From positions 7,943,001-8,007,000 of the forward strand of contig NC_088326.1 of the NCBI RefSeq assembly GCF_910592395.1: a DNA stretch of 64,000 nt, in the 5' to 3' direction. The notes beneath the pieces are model-generated. The model was given only the letters and a program-made list of their open reading frames with translations, was not told where the DNA came from and did no database searches. The translations under genes and the position numbers were made by a program. Source of the stretch: Lineus longissimus (taxonomy: Eukaryota; Nemertea; Pilidiophora; Heteronemertea; Lineidae). Of the stretch, positions 12,902 to 23,037 are shown one piece after another. Each line of letters begins with the position of its first letter. Within the stretch, counting starts at the first letter, position 1.

Positions 12902-13169
12902 TGTACTAGTAGTCTGTTGTACGTCTCTTGTACGACTTTACAGTTTTACATCAGTGCTGACATCTACACTTAGTCATGCAAACTATTGTTATTGCAACAT
13001 AATTATGTACCCATGCTAATTCCTGTTCCGTTGGAGCATGCGCTCTGGTCTTCTTCCGATGAATAAAAACGTGTTATTTTTGTAACTTGTGGTTACGTAA
13101 ATCCTTGATTATCTCTGGACAAGGTACGCACTGGTTGGCAATCCAGCAACGTATGTAAAGACTGGAACA
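12902..13169 (+). repeat. 5' LTR of the complete Ty3 element
   Basis: 268 bp, TG...CA ends. It is the same as the 3' LTR over about 230 bp, but near its right end has GTTGGCAATCCAGCAACGTA where the 3' LTR has only a few bases, a 16-bp length difference. It carries an AATAAAA polyadenylation-type signal near 13062. Confidence 0.95.
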
Positions 13170-13307
13170 TGGTGGCAGCGCCAAACTAGTGTGTGGAAGA
13201 AGTATGAAGTGTAGAAAGGTAAAAACACGAAAAGAAAGTGAGAACCCCCTCGCCCCTGTGTAAAACGAAGTTTTGTGTACATCGAGTAGTACATTCCATC
13301 TTGCATA

Positions 13308-14456
13308 ATGGAGCACTTGCCAGCCCCTGCGACACTAGAAGTCGATGTCTCTTTCGAAGGGATCAACAAAATGGTAGAAACGTGGCGTATCTTCAGAGAA
13401 AGTTTTGAAGTGTACATGGTTGCAACTCACGGCCGTTAGACAACAATGTGCCTTAACAATTTATTTGATCACATGACTCCTGTGGAATCTCCGATCTGAT
13501 TGGTTGATCTGCAAACATGACGCCTTCGTGGTAATTTGCATGATTTATGAAGTAATTTCCCTTGACCAACTTTGAACGCGTCGATTATGATAATAAAAGG
13601 GAGGGACCCAAATCGGAAGTGAATAATAATTAGGTCTTGTGCCAGGAATGGTTACTGCGTAATCAATTTTTGGGTACTTCGTCAACTGGCGGAGAAATTT
13701 GCTGATGCGCCAAATCCCGTGCGAGTTTCTTCGATATTTCGCCGGAAAATCAGTTTAAAACAGGTAAGATCGGTTCATATGCCAAGAATTCGTACATGGT
13801 TACGAAGAACCCATATCGAGATACTCTTATGAACCAAGAATAGAAACTAGCAAGGCTTTATAAACGTAAACAGAATGATGAAAAGGGAAAATTATATGGT
13901 AATTTCTCATCTTGGTGGTGTATGCTACAATGTGGAACCAACTACACGGCTCGTCGATGGTGTAGCAGGAGATTTGCTTGACCAACTTTGAAAATCGCGA
14001 GCCCGGGTCTCCTGGTCGTATTCCTTATTATATACCAAGCCACTTTGGTTACTCAACCCGCCGTTGGCGCGGTGGTCGGCAGGCTATTCATAGTAACAAG
14101 ACCGAGGGATTTCTCCACAAGTAAAAATTACCTAGCTAACGGCCGTGAACTGGTGGGTCAACCAAAGCCGTAGCAGTACAGCGAGCCGTACTCAAGCACC
14201 TACTTGGAGTAGATGGTCGGAAGATTTTCGACACATTTCCGGGAATCGAAGAAGGAACGATGAATGAAGCTATACTTGAAAAGTTCACGAGACACTTCGA
14301 TGACCTAGCCGCGCCAAATAAAACATTCCAACGCCATGTTTTCCGAAATATAACACAGGGACAGCAACAGTTCAATGACTTTTTGAAAGAAGTCAAAGAT
14401 ACAGCAAAGAAATGTGACTTTGGTGACTTTGGTCATAAACCAAAATATCTGTGACC
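13308..14456 (+). pseudogene. Gag of the complete Ty3 element, disrupted
   Basis: Gag probably starts at ATG 13308 (MEHLPAPATLEVD...), 139 bp behind the LTR. After 40 codons the frame is cut by a 720-bp transposon (13428-14147) that brings a stop within a few codons. Downstream of the insertion and the second AACT copy, the same gag frame continues from 14152 with capsid-like text (IFDTFPGIEEG..., NITQGQQQFNDFLKEV). It stops at TGA 14452-14454. The long pol frame overlaps in another phase from 14414, through a repeated GACTTTGGT GACTTTGGT stretch. So there is also a frameshift, from an indel in that repeat or a programmed event. Capsid production from this copy looks impossible without loss of the insert. 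Confidence 0.8.
13428..14147. mobile_element. 720-bp non-autonomous DNA transposon inserted in gag
   Basis: Terminal inverted repeats are CACGGCCGTTAG at 13428 and CTAACGGCCGTG ending at 14147, 12 bp and perfect. AACT flanks both sides (13424-13427 and 14148-14151), a 4-bp target duplication. No transposase is encoded. The CAC start resembles CACTA/EnSpm-like ends, but 12 bp is too little to assign a superfamily. Confidence 0.85.
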
Positions 14457-17400
14457 AGTTAATTTTCGGTATCGAAGATCAGACCTTGAAGAAAAAGCTT
14501 CTGGCAACTAAGGATCTTGACGCAGATAGGGTAACAGCGATGTGTCGAACGCATGAGATGGTAACCAAGCAGATTGCCGAGATGGACAAGACAACGACTG
14601 ATAAAGAAAAAGAAAAAGACGTGGATTCCGTGGCGACAGGAAACAAGAAACGTGGAGCGTCATCATCACGTGGACGAGCACGAAATCGCCAACCTCGAAG
14701 TGGAAATTCTGCGCAAAAGGATGATCGTGACAAAAGCTGTGATCGTTGTGGTCTTGTGCATCGTGTACCAAACAGGTGCCCCGCGTTTAAGAAAACCTGT
14801 GGTAAATGTGGCAAATTAAATCATTTTCGAGTGAAATGTCATCAAAAAGATGTAGCAGAAATGTCTGATCGCAGTCATGGTGCCGGTTCAAATTCAGATT
14901 TGACTGGATTCGTGGAGACGTTGTTCACACATGAAGTGAGCTACAAGTCCAATGGCCGAAAATTGAAATCAAGTGTTAGTAACAATCAATGCTTCGTGAC
15001 CGCATGGTTGAATGGCAAGCAAAAGGTCAAGTTTAAAGTTGACACAGGGTCACAGGTGAACTTGATTCCTGCGCATGTGCATAAATCCTTGAAACTGAGT
15101 GCTAAATTAATGCGAGCTGATGCTAAGTTATTCTCTTACACTGGAGAAAAGATTGCCCTCGTTGGAAAATGTCGAGTGAAAGTACGTGATAAAGAACTTG
15201 ATTTCTTTGTTACTGAGGGTAACCGCATACCCATCCTGGGATTTCCTGCGTTGTGCGATTTGAACGTTCTCACCATAAATACTGTTGACATTGAAAAGGA
15301 GGACAAACCTGATGAACATGAGTTGTACCGTGAATACCGTGATGTTTTCAGTACTAAGCTAGATGGACTGAATGCGCCAAAAGTTGAAATCAAGTTAGAG
15401 GACCCAAAGCCAAAACAAAATCCGCCGCGAAGAATTCCGTTTGCGCTGATAAAACGTATAAAACGTGAGTTGAACAAAATGCTGAAAGAAGGCATTATTT
15501 CTAAAGTTGAGAAAGCCACAGACTGGATAAATTCGATGGTCGTGGTGGAAAAGCCAAATAAAGAGCTGAGAATTTGTTTAGATCCGAGAAACTTGAACAA
15601 ATATATTGTGACTGATCATTTCAGAATCCCGACACAAGAAGAACTTGCTTCAAAGTTATCTGGCTCAAAGTACTTTGCGAAACTAGACGCAAAAGCTTCT
15701 TTCTGGCAAATTTTGCTTGAGGAGGAAAGCTCGATCCTCACAACTTTTTCAACTCCATTCGGGAATTTCAAATTCAACAGGCTCCCATATGGACTTAAAC
15801 TTAGCAGTCCGGTGTATCAGAAATATATGACCGATATGTTCAGTCATTTAGTCGGTGTAGAAGTGTACATAGACGATATTTTGATTCATGCCGCAGACAA
15901 GGAAACGCTGAAGAAACGAGTGAGAGAAGTTCTGGAAGTATGCCGAGAAAAGAACTTGAAACTAAACTGGCAGAAATGTGTACTTGAAGAAACCGAAGTA
16001 AAGTACATAGGTCTTCTGTTTGATCAGCAGGGGATGAGGATTGATGAAGATAGGCTCAATGCCATCACACAGTTGAAAAATCCGAAATGCAAGCAAGAGT
16101 TGCAGAGATTCTTGGGAATGATAGCGTATGTGAGCAAATTCATACCCAACATGGCTGAGGAGACTCGATTTCTCAGGGACTTACTGAAAAAAGACGTGGC
16201 ATTTGTGTTTGATGAGAATCATAAGAAAGCATTCCAGAGACTCAAAGAACTCTTAGTGAAGTCACCGGTATTGACATATTTCGATCCGAAAAAGGATGTG
16301 ACCGTTTCATGTGATGCGTCGCGAGATGGCGTAGGTTTTGTACTATTGCAAGGGGACCACCCAGTCGCGTATGGATCGCAATCCTTGACCCCGAGCCAAA
16401 AGAACTGGTCCCGAATAGAACTTGAATTGCTCAGTTGTACAATTGCTTGTGAAAAGCTACATCAGTACGTGTACGGTCGTGATTTTCGTCTTGTCAATGA
16501 TCACAAACCGCTGCAGTATCTGTTTAAGAAACCGCTTGCATCTTGCCCGCCGAGGGTACAACGGTTGATGTTGCGTCTTCAGAAATACAGTTTCGAGTAT
16601 CAATGGGCTCCTGGAAAATCACTAAACATTGCAGATACTCTGTCAAGGGCCCCACAGCCAAGCAAACCTGAGGACACTGAACTTGATCGCGAGTTGAACT
16701 ACCAAGTTCACATGATATGTGCAACCCTACCGTTTTCAGCGAAGAAACTTGCTTCATTCAGACATGAGGTAAAATCTGATGCTGAGCTACAGCAGCTCAA
16801 AACTACGATTGTGGCAGGATGGCCTCGCCACAAGAAGGATGTGCCATTCTGTGTGCGCCAGTATTGGCAATTCCGTGATGAACTCTCAGTCTGTGACAAT
16901 CTATTATTACGTGGAGAACGTGTCATCATTCCGCAGAAATTCCGCAAAGAAATGCTTGAGAGAATACATGAGGGACATCTTGGCCGGGACAAATGCCTAT
17001 CCAGAGCCAAAGCCGCAATGTTCTGGGTTGGTATGGCGACAGAGATAAAAAATTGTGTTGAAAAATGTGCGATCTGTCTCAAATTTCAATCACGTCAACA
17101 GAAAGAACCGCTAATATCACATGCTAGGCCGAATCTTCCATGGAATAAACTGGGGACAGATGTGTTCACTTTCCTCAGTAAGAACTATCTTCTTGTTGTT
17201 GACTATTATTCGAACTATTTTGAAACCGTGAAACTTGACGATATGACCGCTGAGAACCTTATAGATAAGCTGAAAGCTATGTTCGCCCGACTAGGAATTC
17301 CAGAAACTCTTGTCTCTGATAATGGAAGCAACTATGCCTGTGAAAAATTCCGCGATTTCACTGAAAACTGGGGAATAAGCCATGTGACTGTCAGTCCTAG

Positions 17401-18259
17401 GTATCCAAAAGCCAATGGACTAGCTGAAAAGTATTGTGGCATTGCTAAAAAACTCATGAAAAAGGCGAAAGAAACCAAGATCGAGCCGCATATCGCGTTC
17501 ATGAACTATAGAGACACTCCTGTGATTGATGGTAAATCACCAGCTGAACTCTTAATGGGTCGAAAGTTACGAACGCGTTTGCCGGTAAATGAGAAATGTC
17601 TGAAAACCGCTCTACAGACAAAGACTGTTCAAAACGCGCGCGAGAAGAATGCCATGACTCAAGCCCGCCATTACAATAATACCGCGACAAGACAGCCTCT
17701 GGGTGATCTGAAGCCTGGAGACAAGGTTGTCTTTAGACACAATGGAGAATGGATCAAAGGGACAATTGTCAATTCATGTGGTCCAAGATCGTACGAAATC
17801 CAGTCTAAGGACAAGTCTTTCCGTCGAAATCGGGTAATGATCAAGCCTGACAAGACTGTAGTTGTCCGAAATCCGCCCAGAAATGAGGATTTGCTTACTA
17901 GAGCATTATTGGATGCTCACCCGACTCAGCCTGACATGCCTCAGCTGAGTACAAACGTCGGTACTGAAATCAATAACGCATCGTCGGCAGTACACCTAGA
18001 TCCACCTGCATCACCAGAATCTGCTAGTGAAACGTCGATCCAGAGGACGCCTGCAGAACGAACGGCGATATCGCCAGGAAAACAGACGCCGTTGAAAGCA
18101 GCACCCAAGACACCAGTTGTTCAAGTCCAGCATGGATCGAACACAAGTGCGGAGCAAGTTACAACGAGATCGGGACGTGTTGTGAAAGCGCCCAGACATT
18201 TTGACGATTTTGTGCACGCAGTCACCAGTGTTCAGGATTCGATTGTGAGCAAAATCTGA
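14414..18259 (+). CDS. Ty3/Gypsy nucleocapsid-Pol polyprotein
   Basis: An intact 1281-residue frame. Domain order: capsid tail (FGIEDQTLKKKLL); two zinc knuckles near residues 109-142 (C-x2-C-x4-H-x5-C and C-x2-C-x4-H-x4-C); aspartic protease with VDTGSQVN near 209; reverse transcriptase about 330-530 with the YIDD catalytic motif near 484. Then RNase H with SCDASRDGVG near 632 and IADTLSRA; and integrase with the zinc motif (HLGRDK...CVEKCAIC near 855-890) and acidic sites near 916, 969 (VSDNGS) and 1004 (ANGLAEK). A GPY/F-like C-terminal region (PGDKVVFRHNGEWIKG) is followed by a serine/threonine-proline tail. The frame is fully open, so the enzyme region of this copy could be functional if translated. 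The ATG at 14414 is only the first in frame; natural translation probably comes from gag. Confidence 0.93.
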   Translation: MTLVTLVINQNICDQLIFGIEDQTLKKKLLATKDLDADRVTAMCRTHEMVTKQIAEMDKTTTDKEKEKDVDSVATGNKKRGASSSRGRARNRQPRSGNSAQKDDRDKSCDRCGLVHRVPNRCPAFKKTCGKCGKLNHFRVKCHQKDVAEMSDRSHGAGSNSDLTGFVETLFTHEVSYKSNGRKLKSSVSNNQCFVTAWLNGKQKVKFKVDTGSQVNLIPAHVHKSLKLSAKLMRADAKLFSYTGEKIALVGKCRVKVRDKELDFFVTEGNRIPILGFPALCDLNVLTINTVDIEKEDKPDEHELYREYRDVFSTKLDGLNAPKVEIKLEDPKPKQNPPRRIPFALIKRIKRELNKMLKEGIISKVEKATDWINSMVVVEKPNKELRICLDPRNLNKYIVTDHFRIPTQEELASKLSGSKYFAKLDAKASFWQILLEEESSILTTFSTPFGNFKFNRLPYGLKLSSPVYQKYMTDMFSHLVGVEVYIDDILIHAADKETLKKRVREVLEVCREKNLKLNWQKCVLEETEVKYIGLLFDQQGMRIDEDRLNAITQLKNPKCKQELQRFLGMIAYVSKFIPNMAEETRFLRDLLKKDVAFVFDENHKKAFQRLKELLVKSPVLTYFDPKKDVTVSCDASRDGVGFVLLQGDHPVAYGSQSLTPSQKNWSRIELELLSCTIACEKLHQYVYGRDFRLVNDHKPLQYLFKKPLASCPPRVQRLMLRLQKYSFEYQWAPGKSLNIADTLSRAPQPSKPEDTELDRELNYQVHMICATLPFSAKKLASFRHEVKSDAELQQLKTTIVAGWPRHKKDVPFCVRQYWQFRDELSVCDNLLLRGERVIIPQKFRKEMLERIHEGHLGRDKCLSRAKAAMFWVGMATEIKNCVEKCAICLKFQSRQQKEPLISHARPNLPWNKLGTDVFTFLSKNYLLVVDYYSNYFETVKLDDMTAENLIDKLKAMFARLGIPETLVSDNGSNYACEKFRDFTENWGISHVTVSPRYPKANGLAEKYCGIAKKLMKKAKETKIEPHIAFMNYRDTPVIDGKSPAELLMGRKLRTRLPVNEKCLKTALQTKTVQNAREKNAMTQARHYNNTATRQPLGDLKPGDKVVFRHNGEWIKGTIVNSCGPRSYEIQSKDKSFRRNRVMIKPDKTVVVRNPPRNEDLLTRALLDAHPTQPDMPQLSTNVGTEINNASSAVHLDPPASPESASETSIQRTPAERTAISPGKQTPLKAAPKTPVVQVQHGSNTSAEQVTTRSGRVVKAPRHFDDFVHAVTSVQDSIVSKI

Positions 18260-18841
18260 CTCAAATCATTCGTAGTGCACATATAGCCTGAAGAATGGGT
18301 GTAGGCGGATCGCTGCTCATTTTTCATGTTTTGTGTATTTTGTGTCACACTGTATTTAGTGACTAAGACTTGATTTTGTGTCATGCTGTATATTGACATA
18401 TTTGTGTTCTGTGCTACAATGTTGTTGACAGACTCTCATTATTGTTCATGTTCTAAGTAATTTTCTGTTTAGACTAAAGTTGACCAAGTTTGGTACAACA
18501 TTTACGTTTAGAATCTTAGGTAAAATTGTGCCTTTAAAATTTCTGTTTTAAAAAAGTATACTAGCATTCACTGGTATGTGTATTCTGTGAGATTGCTAAA
18601 TTCTAGAGGATTCATTCTGGATAGTGTTTTGTGTTAGATGAGTTTGAATCGAAATATTCATAAATCAAGGAACACCTTAAGTTGTGTGTGGAATCTTGAG
18701 TCAAAGTTTTGACTAGAATTGTTTTTCAGTTATGTGTGTTCCATGTTGTGAGTTTTAATTGGTTTAATTGTGAGCTAAGATTATAAGCTACTCCCATAAA
18801 AGACACTTGGACTATCAGGACTTCAGTCTCAAAAAGGGAGA
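18260..18841 (+). other. 3' untranslated part of the Ty3 element with polypurine tract
   Basis: No coding signal is present. It ends with CAAAAAGGGAGA immediately before the 3' LTR, the plus-strand primer tract. Confidence 0.7.
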
Positions 18842-19093
18842 TGTACTAGTAGTCTGTTGTACGTCTCTTGTACGACTTTACAGTTTTACATCAGTGCTGA
18901 CATCTACACTTAGTCATGCAAACTATTGTTATTGCAACATAATTATGTACCCATGCTAATTCCTGTTCCGTTGGAGCATGCGCTCTGGTCTTCTTCCGAT
19001 GAATAAAAACGTGTTATTTTTGTAACTTGTGGTTACGTAAATCCTTGATTATCTCTGGACAAGGTACGCACTGCTAATGTAAAGACTGGAACA
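18842..19093 (+). repeat. 3' LTR of the complete Ty3 element
   Basis: 252 bp, matching the 5' LTR base for base over most of its length apart from the 16-bp deletion near the right end. It is followed by the ATTG target duplication. Confidence 0.95.
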
Positions 19094-19468
19094 ATTGCCG
19101 GTTGTTTTAGAAAATTTTGACTGTGATTGGAAGGTAAAATGAGAAACTTGTCACACTGTTCTTCGGCTTGGAATGGGGATAGTGAATGCAGAGCCAGTTG
19201 GTACAAGCTGCCTTGCGAATCGGCGTGGCGTAATAATACTGTGAAAGAACAATAAAATGATGAAATGTAGCAGTGTGTGTCAGAAATTATGTGAATCCAT
19301 GATACACGGAGACACGAATGTAAACATTTGCCTGTTGGGTCGGAAGGAGTTCACCGTTACCGATCACTGCCCCAAGAAAGGTCATCTGAGCTGGTTGACT
19401 AAAGTAGATGATGATAATGATGAAAGTGTAGCGCAGCGGTCATCAGTGCTTTTATAGTTAGGCCTAGG

Positions 19469-20004
19469 CTATAGTCGGATTCATAAGTAAATGTCACTGA
19501 CTGCCCTTTTGGGTCGCTGTGCAAAAACTATTGGGCCGATTTCTTCAAAGTTTGGTTTTTCTTGAATCTAATTTCGGGACCCAACACAATTTCCAGGTTA
19601 GAGATTTGCAAATTATAAAGAAAAAAATTGTCAACTTGGAGCCCTTTGGGCGGGTTGGCCATTTTGGGGGAATCTGGAGGGCCCGATTTTTTTTGGTGGA
19701 TAGTTCTAAATGAAACTTGGCAGCTTTAAAGATACACACGAAAAAAAATTAACCTGAACATTTCAGCAAAATGCATCCCGAAATAAGCAGTACAGAGGAG
19801 AAAATGTCAAAATCAATACACTAGTCAATGTACACCAATACATACAAAAAAAATTATTTCGTAACCATGGTTACTGAAATATGAAAATCCTTTTGGGTCC
19901 CGAAATTAGATTCAAGAACAACCAAACTTTGAAGAAATCAGCCCAGTAGTTTTTGCGCAGCGGCCCAAAAGGGCAGTGACATTTACTTATGAATCCGACT
20001 ATAG
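19469..20004. mobile_element. 536-bp foldback/MITE element with about 115-bp inverted repeats
   Basis: Left arm 19469-19583 begins CTATAGTCGGATTCATAAGT; right arm 19893-20004 is its near-perfect inverse ending CCGACTATAG. The target duplication could be TA, but the ends are palindromic so this is not certain. Nothing is encoded. The long arms could form a stable hairpin RNA. Confidence 0.85.
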
Positions 20005-20540
20005 GGCTGTCTTGTAACTATGTTATTGTCTCAAAAATGAATACAAACTGCTACCTAGTTACTCAGTACATCATATTCTATACTGTGCATTCCTTGCTTC
20101 AATTGTTCTTGTATCATATTTTTCAACATTTCTCTCTAATCGCAAGCCGAGGATGAATACTCCTTTCAAGATAGCGTATTCACACGCAATTCCACAGGTA
20201 TCCGATTCATTTGAAATTTCGGCCAATGACAGCAGGTTTTACAAAATGTAAATGCGCTGTTAATTTTCAATAGTCACTGAATAGCTAAGACACATGTAAA
20301 CCCGTCTTAATTGGCCAGAAAACATCTCTCAGCTTCTCCCACAAATAACGATTCACTTATTCCAACATCAGTAACATGTGCACGCGGAAAACAATACGAC
20401 TAACTCCACTTTTTCAAGACAAACCACACCATCCCACAACTATTGCTTGATTAACCCCTAACAATAACAAGTTCTTCCTCATACTCTCCCTTTCATATCG
20501 ACAGGTGAGCACAATGGCCCTGGCCATTTCATCTAAAGAT

Positions 20541-20634
20541 GGATGGCAAAGGAACTGTTGCCTGTCTCGGCTCTGACAGCACCAACCAATAGGTTACAGA
20601 CTGCCCTGCAAGAAAAGGCTGCTGGGAATAAAAG
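20541..20634 (+). other. Isolated exon-like segment
   Basis: An acceptor-like TCATCTAAAG precedes an open frame (MAKELLPVSALTAPTNRLQTA...) that ends at a good donor, AAA|GTAAGTG. It lies between the integrase exons (8-12 kb) and the vertnin/OTU-like exons (56-60 kb), all on the plus strand, so it could be a middle exon of one gene. It is immediately right of a GGTGAGCACAATGGCCCTGG repeat end (20505). Confidence 0.35.
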
Positions 20635-20732
20635 TAAGTGCATTATAAATATAATGAATGAATTATTTACTTGCTTTGAAATTTACTTCTCGGGTAAAAA
20701 TTATGTCAAGGTCTTGATATTCGGTACATATT

Positions 20733-21310
20733 AGTAGTATATGGGCTACTTGGGGAAAATTATGAACTTTTGACCTAGTGACCTACTGACCTACTGACCT
20801 ACTTTGTGTATGAGAAGTTTGAAAGTTGACCTGACCTAGTGACCTAGTTTGGATGACCTAGTGACCTACTGACCTACTTTGTGTATGAGAAGTTTGAAAG
20901 TTGACCTGACCTAGTGACCTAGTTTGGATATGGTGTAAAATCTCCAGAGTGGGTCATGGCCTAGTAACCTACTTTGGACCTGACCTAGTGACCTAGTTTG
21001 GATATGGTGTAAAATCTCCAGAGTGGGAAAGTTATGAACTTTTGACCTAGTGACCTGTTGACCTGTTGACCTACTTTCTGTGTGAGAAGTTTTCAAAGTT
21101 GACCTGACCTAGTGACCTAGTGACCTAGTTTTGATATGGTGTAAAATCTCCAGAGTGGGTCATGGCCCACTGACCTACTGACATACTTGAGATATCCGAA
21201 GTTTAGACGACCTTGACTTGGTAAACCAGTTTGTGGATATTGTGAAAAATAACCAATTTGGGTTATAGCCTAGTGACATGGTGACATAGTAGACCTAACT
21301 TGAAGATACT
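20733..21310 (+). repeat. Left terminal inverted repeat of the Polinton, with internal GACCTAGT/GACCTACT tandem repeats
   Basis: The first roughly 120 bp match the inverse of the right end with about one mismatch. The repeat is built of GACCTAGTGACCTACTGACC modules. The left copy has an extra block of about 75 bp (near 20853-20929) and further duplications that the right copy lacks. The inner boundary is fuzzy. Confidence 0.85.
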
Positions 21311-21404
21311 GAAAAGAATAAGAGTGAGTCAGCACATATAATACTAAGGGTGTTGTAAAATATCTAAGAATACCACGTCAAGTTCATGTACAGCATTCAA
21401 AAAC

Positions 21405-21855
21405 AGCTTTGATAAGGAACAACTATAGCATTACAAACATAGATGAAGTATTTATATATTATGCTAACCACAAGGAGGAAGACTTCATATGGCAATTGGC
21501 CACTCTGTTCTCTTTGGAACAAAAAGCGTTATTACATGGTACACCTATCACCATTCATAAGGAACAACTTTAGTATGACATGCATAGATGAAGTATTTAC
21601 ATATTACACCAACCACAAGAGGGCAGACTTCATACTGCAATTGACCAATCTGTTCTCTTTGAAACATGAAGCGTTATCATAAGGTACCCCAAGCAACAGC
21701 TTTGATAAGGAACAACTACAGTATGACAGACATAGATGAACTATTTATATATTACATCAACCTCAAGGAGGAAGACTTCATATTACAATTGGCCACTCTT
21801 TTTCCCTTTGGACCAAAAAGCGTTAGTACATGGTATGCCATTCAATATTTTTCTA
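21405..21855 (+). repeat. Three diverged 146-149-bp tandem repeats near the left Polinton end
   Basis: Copies start near 21411, 21557 and 21706 with (G/C)ATAAGGAACAACT. Each can be read as protein-like text (RNNYS.T.IDE.F.YY..., then EEDFI.QLATLF) but in shifting frames with stops. They are probably duplicated fragments of a lost gene. I cannot assign a function. Confidence 0.6.
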
Positions 21856-21859
21856 TTTC

Positions 21860-22466
21860 ATGCAACAGAGTCTGCTAAAACAATATTCAGAAAAATATCA
21901 CATTCAAAGTTTCACCAACTCTGTACAGACTAAAGTCAACTGCCTAGAACTTTTCACAAAGTACTCTACTAAAATGCATGTATGACATTATGCAAATGAT
22001 GATTGGTGCAATTCACCAAATGGTAGTTTGGGTATTATGTATAATTTTTTGTAATTTTTGTCCTAATCAGGTCATAAACGATGGAACAACATAATTGTGA
22101 TGATCGACCTAAATGCTGCTACCGTTTTATTTAATGACCCTAATTTGACCATAAGTACTGGTAATTATTTTTTTCCCTTTGTTACATACAGATATTTTTC
22201 AACAACTTGTGTGATTCTTGTTTAAGATCAGGATTATATTATTGTTTAATCATTCTGTTACTCATAGTCTTTTGAGACGGATGTCTATTGTGTTGTGGCT
22301 TTGGTGATATCAGGAGAATCTCATACCCAGAAACTTCACGGATATTAAACTAAGGTAAGAATTTTTGATCTATTATTCCTTATTGTAGGCCTACAATGAG
22401 ATTTATTTTTGGAGGTATATTTGGCCCTGAAAGGACCGTTTTTCCTGATGCCCCTGGGTGAAAAGT
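21860..22466. other. Polinton non-coding stretch
   Basis: AT-rich sequence between the tandem repeats and the minus-strand gene. No gene, repeat or motif is recognised. Confidence 0.4.
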
Positions 22467-22817
22467 TTATGATGATGGTGTCAAACTTCTATGGTATATG
22501 ATTGAAGCTTCCTCCAAGTCTAGGAATTCCCTCTCTTCATCAATTGTTCCACATGTACATAAACATGGACATGAATGTGCACACATATGGTTATTCAAAA
22601 TTAGGTCCTTTTGAACATTTTTCATGAAGCAGTGTGTACATCTCTTTGCTTCACAGTTTGTACACTTGATGTGGTAGTTTTGGAAATGGTGATCTCCCAG
22701 CATACAGTCATCACACACACTGCCGTGCATAATTTCCAATCTTGTGCCAAATATAACTACGTTTGGTAGTTGTAGTGCTTTCCGCACACTTGCTTGCAGT
22801 TGTTCATATGTAGACAT
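22467..22817 (-). CDS. Small cysteine/histidine-rich Polinton protein
   Basis: 116 residues on the minus strand, the only gene of this Polinton in that orientation. It has repeated C-x2-C pairs (VCDDC, KCTNC, RCTHC), a histidine cluster (GDHHFQNYHIKC) and a C-rich end (CAHSCPCLCTC), so it very likely binds several zinc ions, resembling RING or B-box type cross-braced modules without matching one I know. The tail is acidic. It is divergent from the 23038 gene with 220 bp between starts, so they may share a promoter. Function unknown; a host-interaction or regulatory role is only a guess. Confidence 0.65.
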   Translation of the reverse strand: MSTYEQLQASVRKALQLPNVVIFGTRLEIMHGSVCDDCMLGDHHFQNYHIKCTNCEAKRCTHCFMKNVQKDLILNNHMCAHSCPCLCTCGTIDEEREFLDLEEASIIYHRSLTPSS

Positions 22818-23037
22818 TGTGGTGCACTAATCTCAAATGAACTCTGATAGATGCTGTCCATTCTTTATCTACTATGTGATATTTGTGAGTGAATCTGATT
22901 GGATATGAGTGTGTGATTATGAGAGGTCACATGCTAAAGAACAATGACAAACTTGACCTTGAGCAAACTTCATTTGAATTTATCCTCAAAACACACCAAA
23001 CACATTTTGGTTATCCATTTGGACCGAGATCGTCAAC

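Larger units (their letters stand above)
12902..19093 (+). mobile_element. Complete Ty3/Gypsy LTR retrotransposon
   Basis: The element runs from TGTACTAGT (12902) to CTGGAACA (19093). ATTG flanks it on both sides (12898-12901 and 19094-19097), a 4-bp target duplication. Behind the 5' LTR lies TGGTGGCAGCGCCAAAC, a primer-binding-site-like stretch of leucine-tRNA type. Before the 3' LTR lies the purine tract AAAAAGGGAGA. The coding region is gag, then nucleocapsid-protease-RT-RNase H-integrase in one long frame. A 720-bp transposon has inserted into gag. The LTRs are almost identical, so integration was recent. Confidence 0.95.

Noticed and set aside
14479-14814. Minus-strand frames over the Ty3 nucleocapsid
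   Set aside because: They are shadows of the clearly coding plus-strand zinc-knuckle region.
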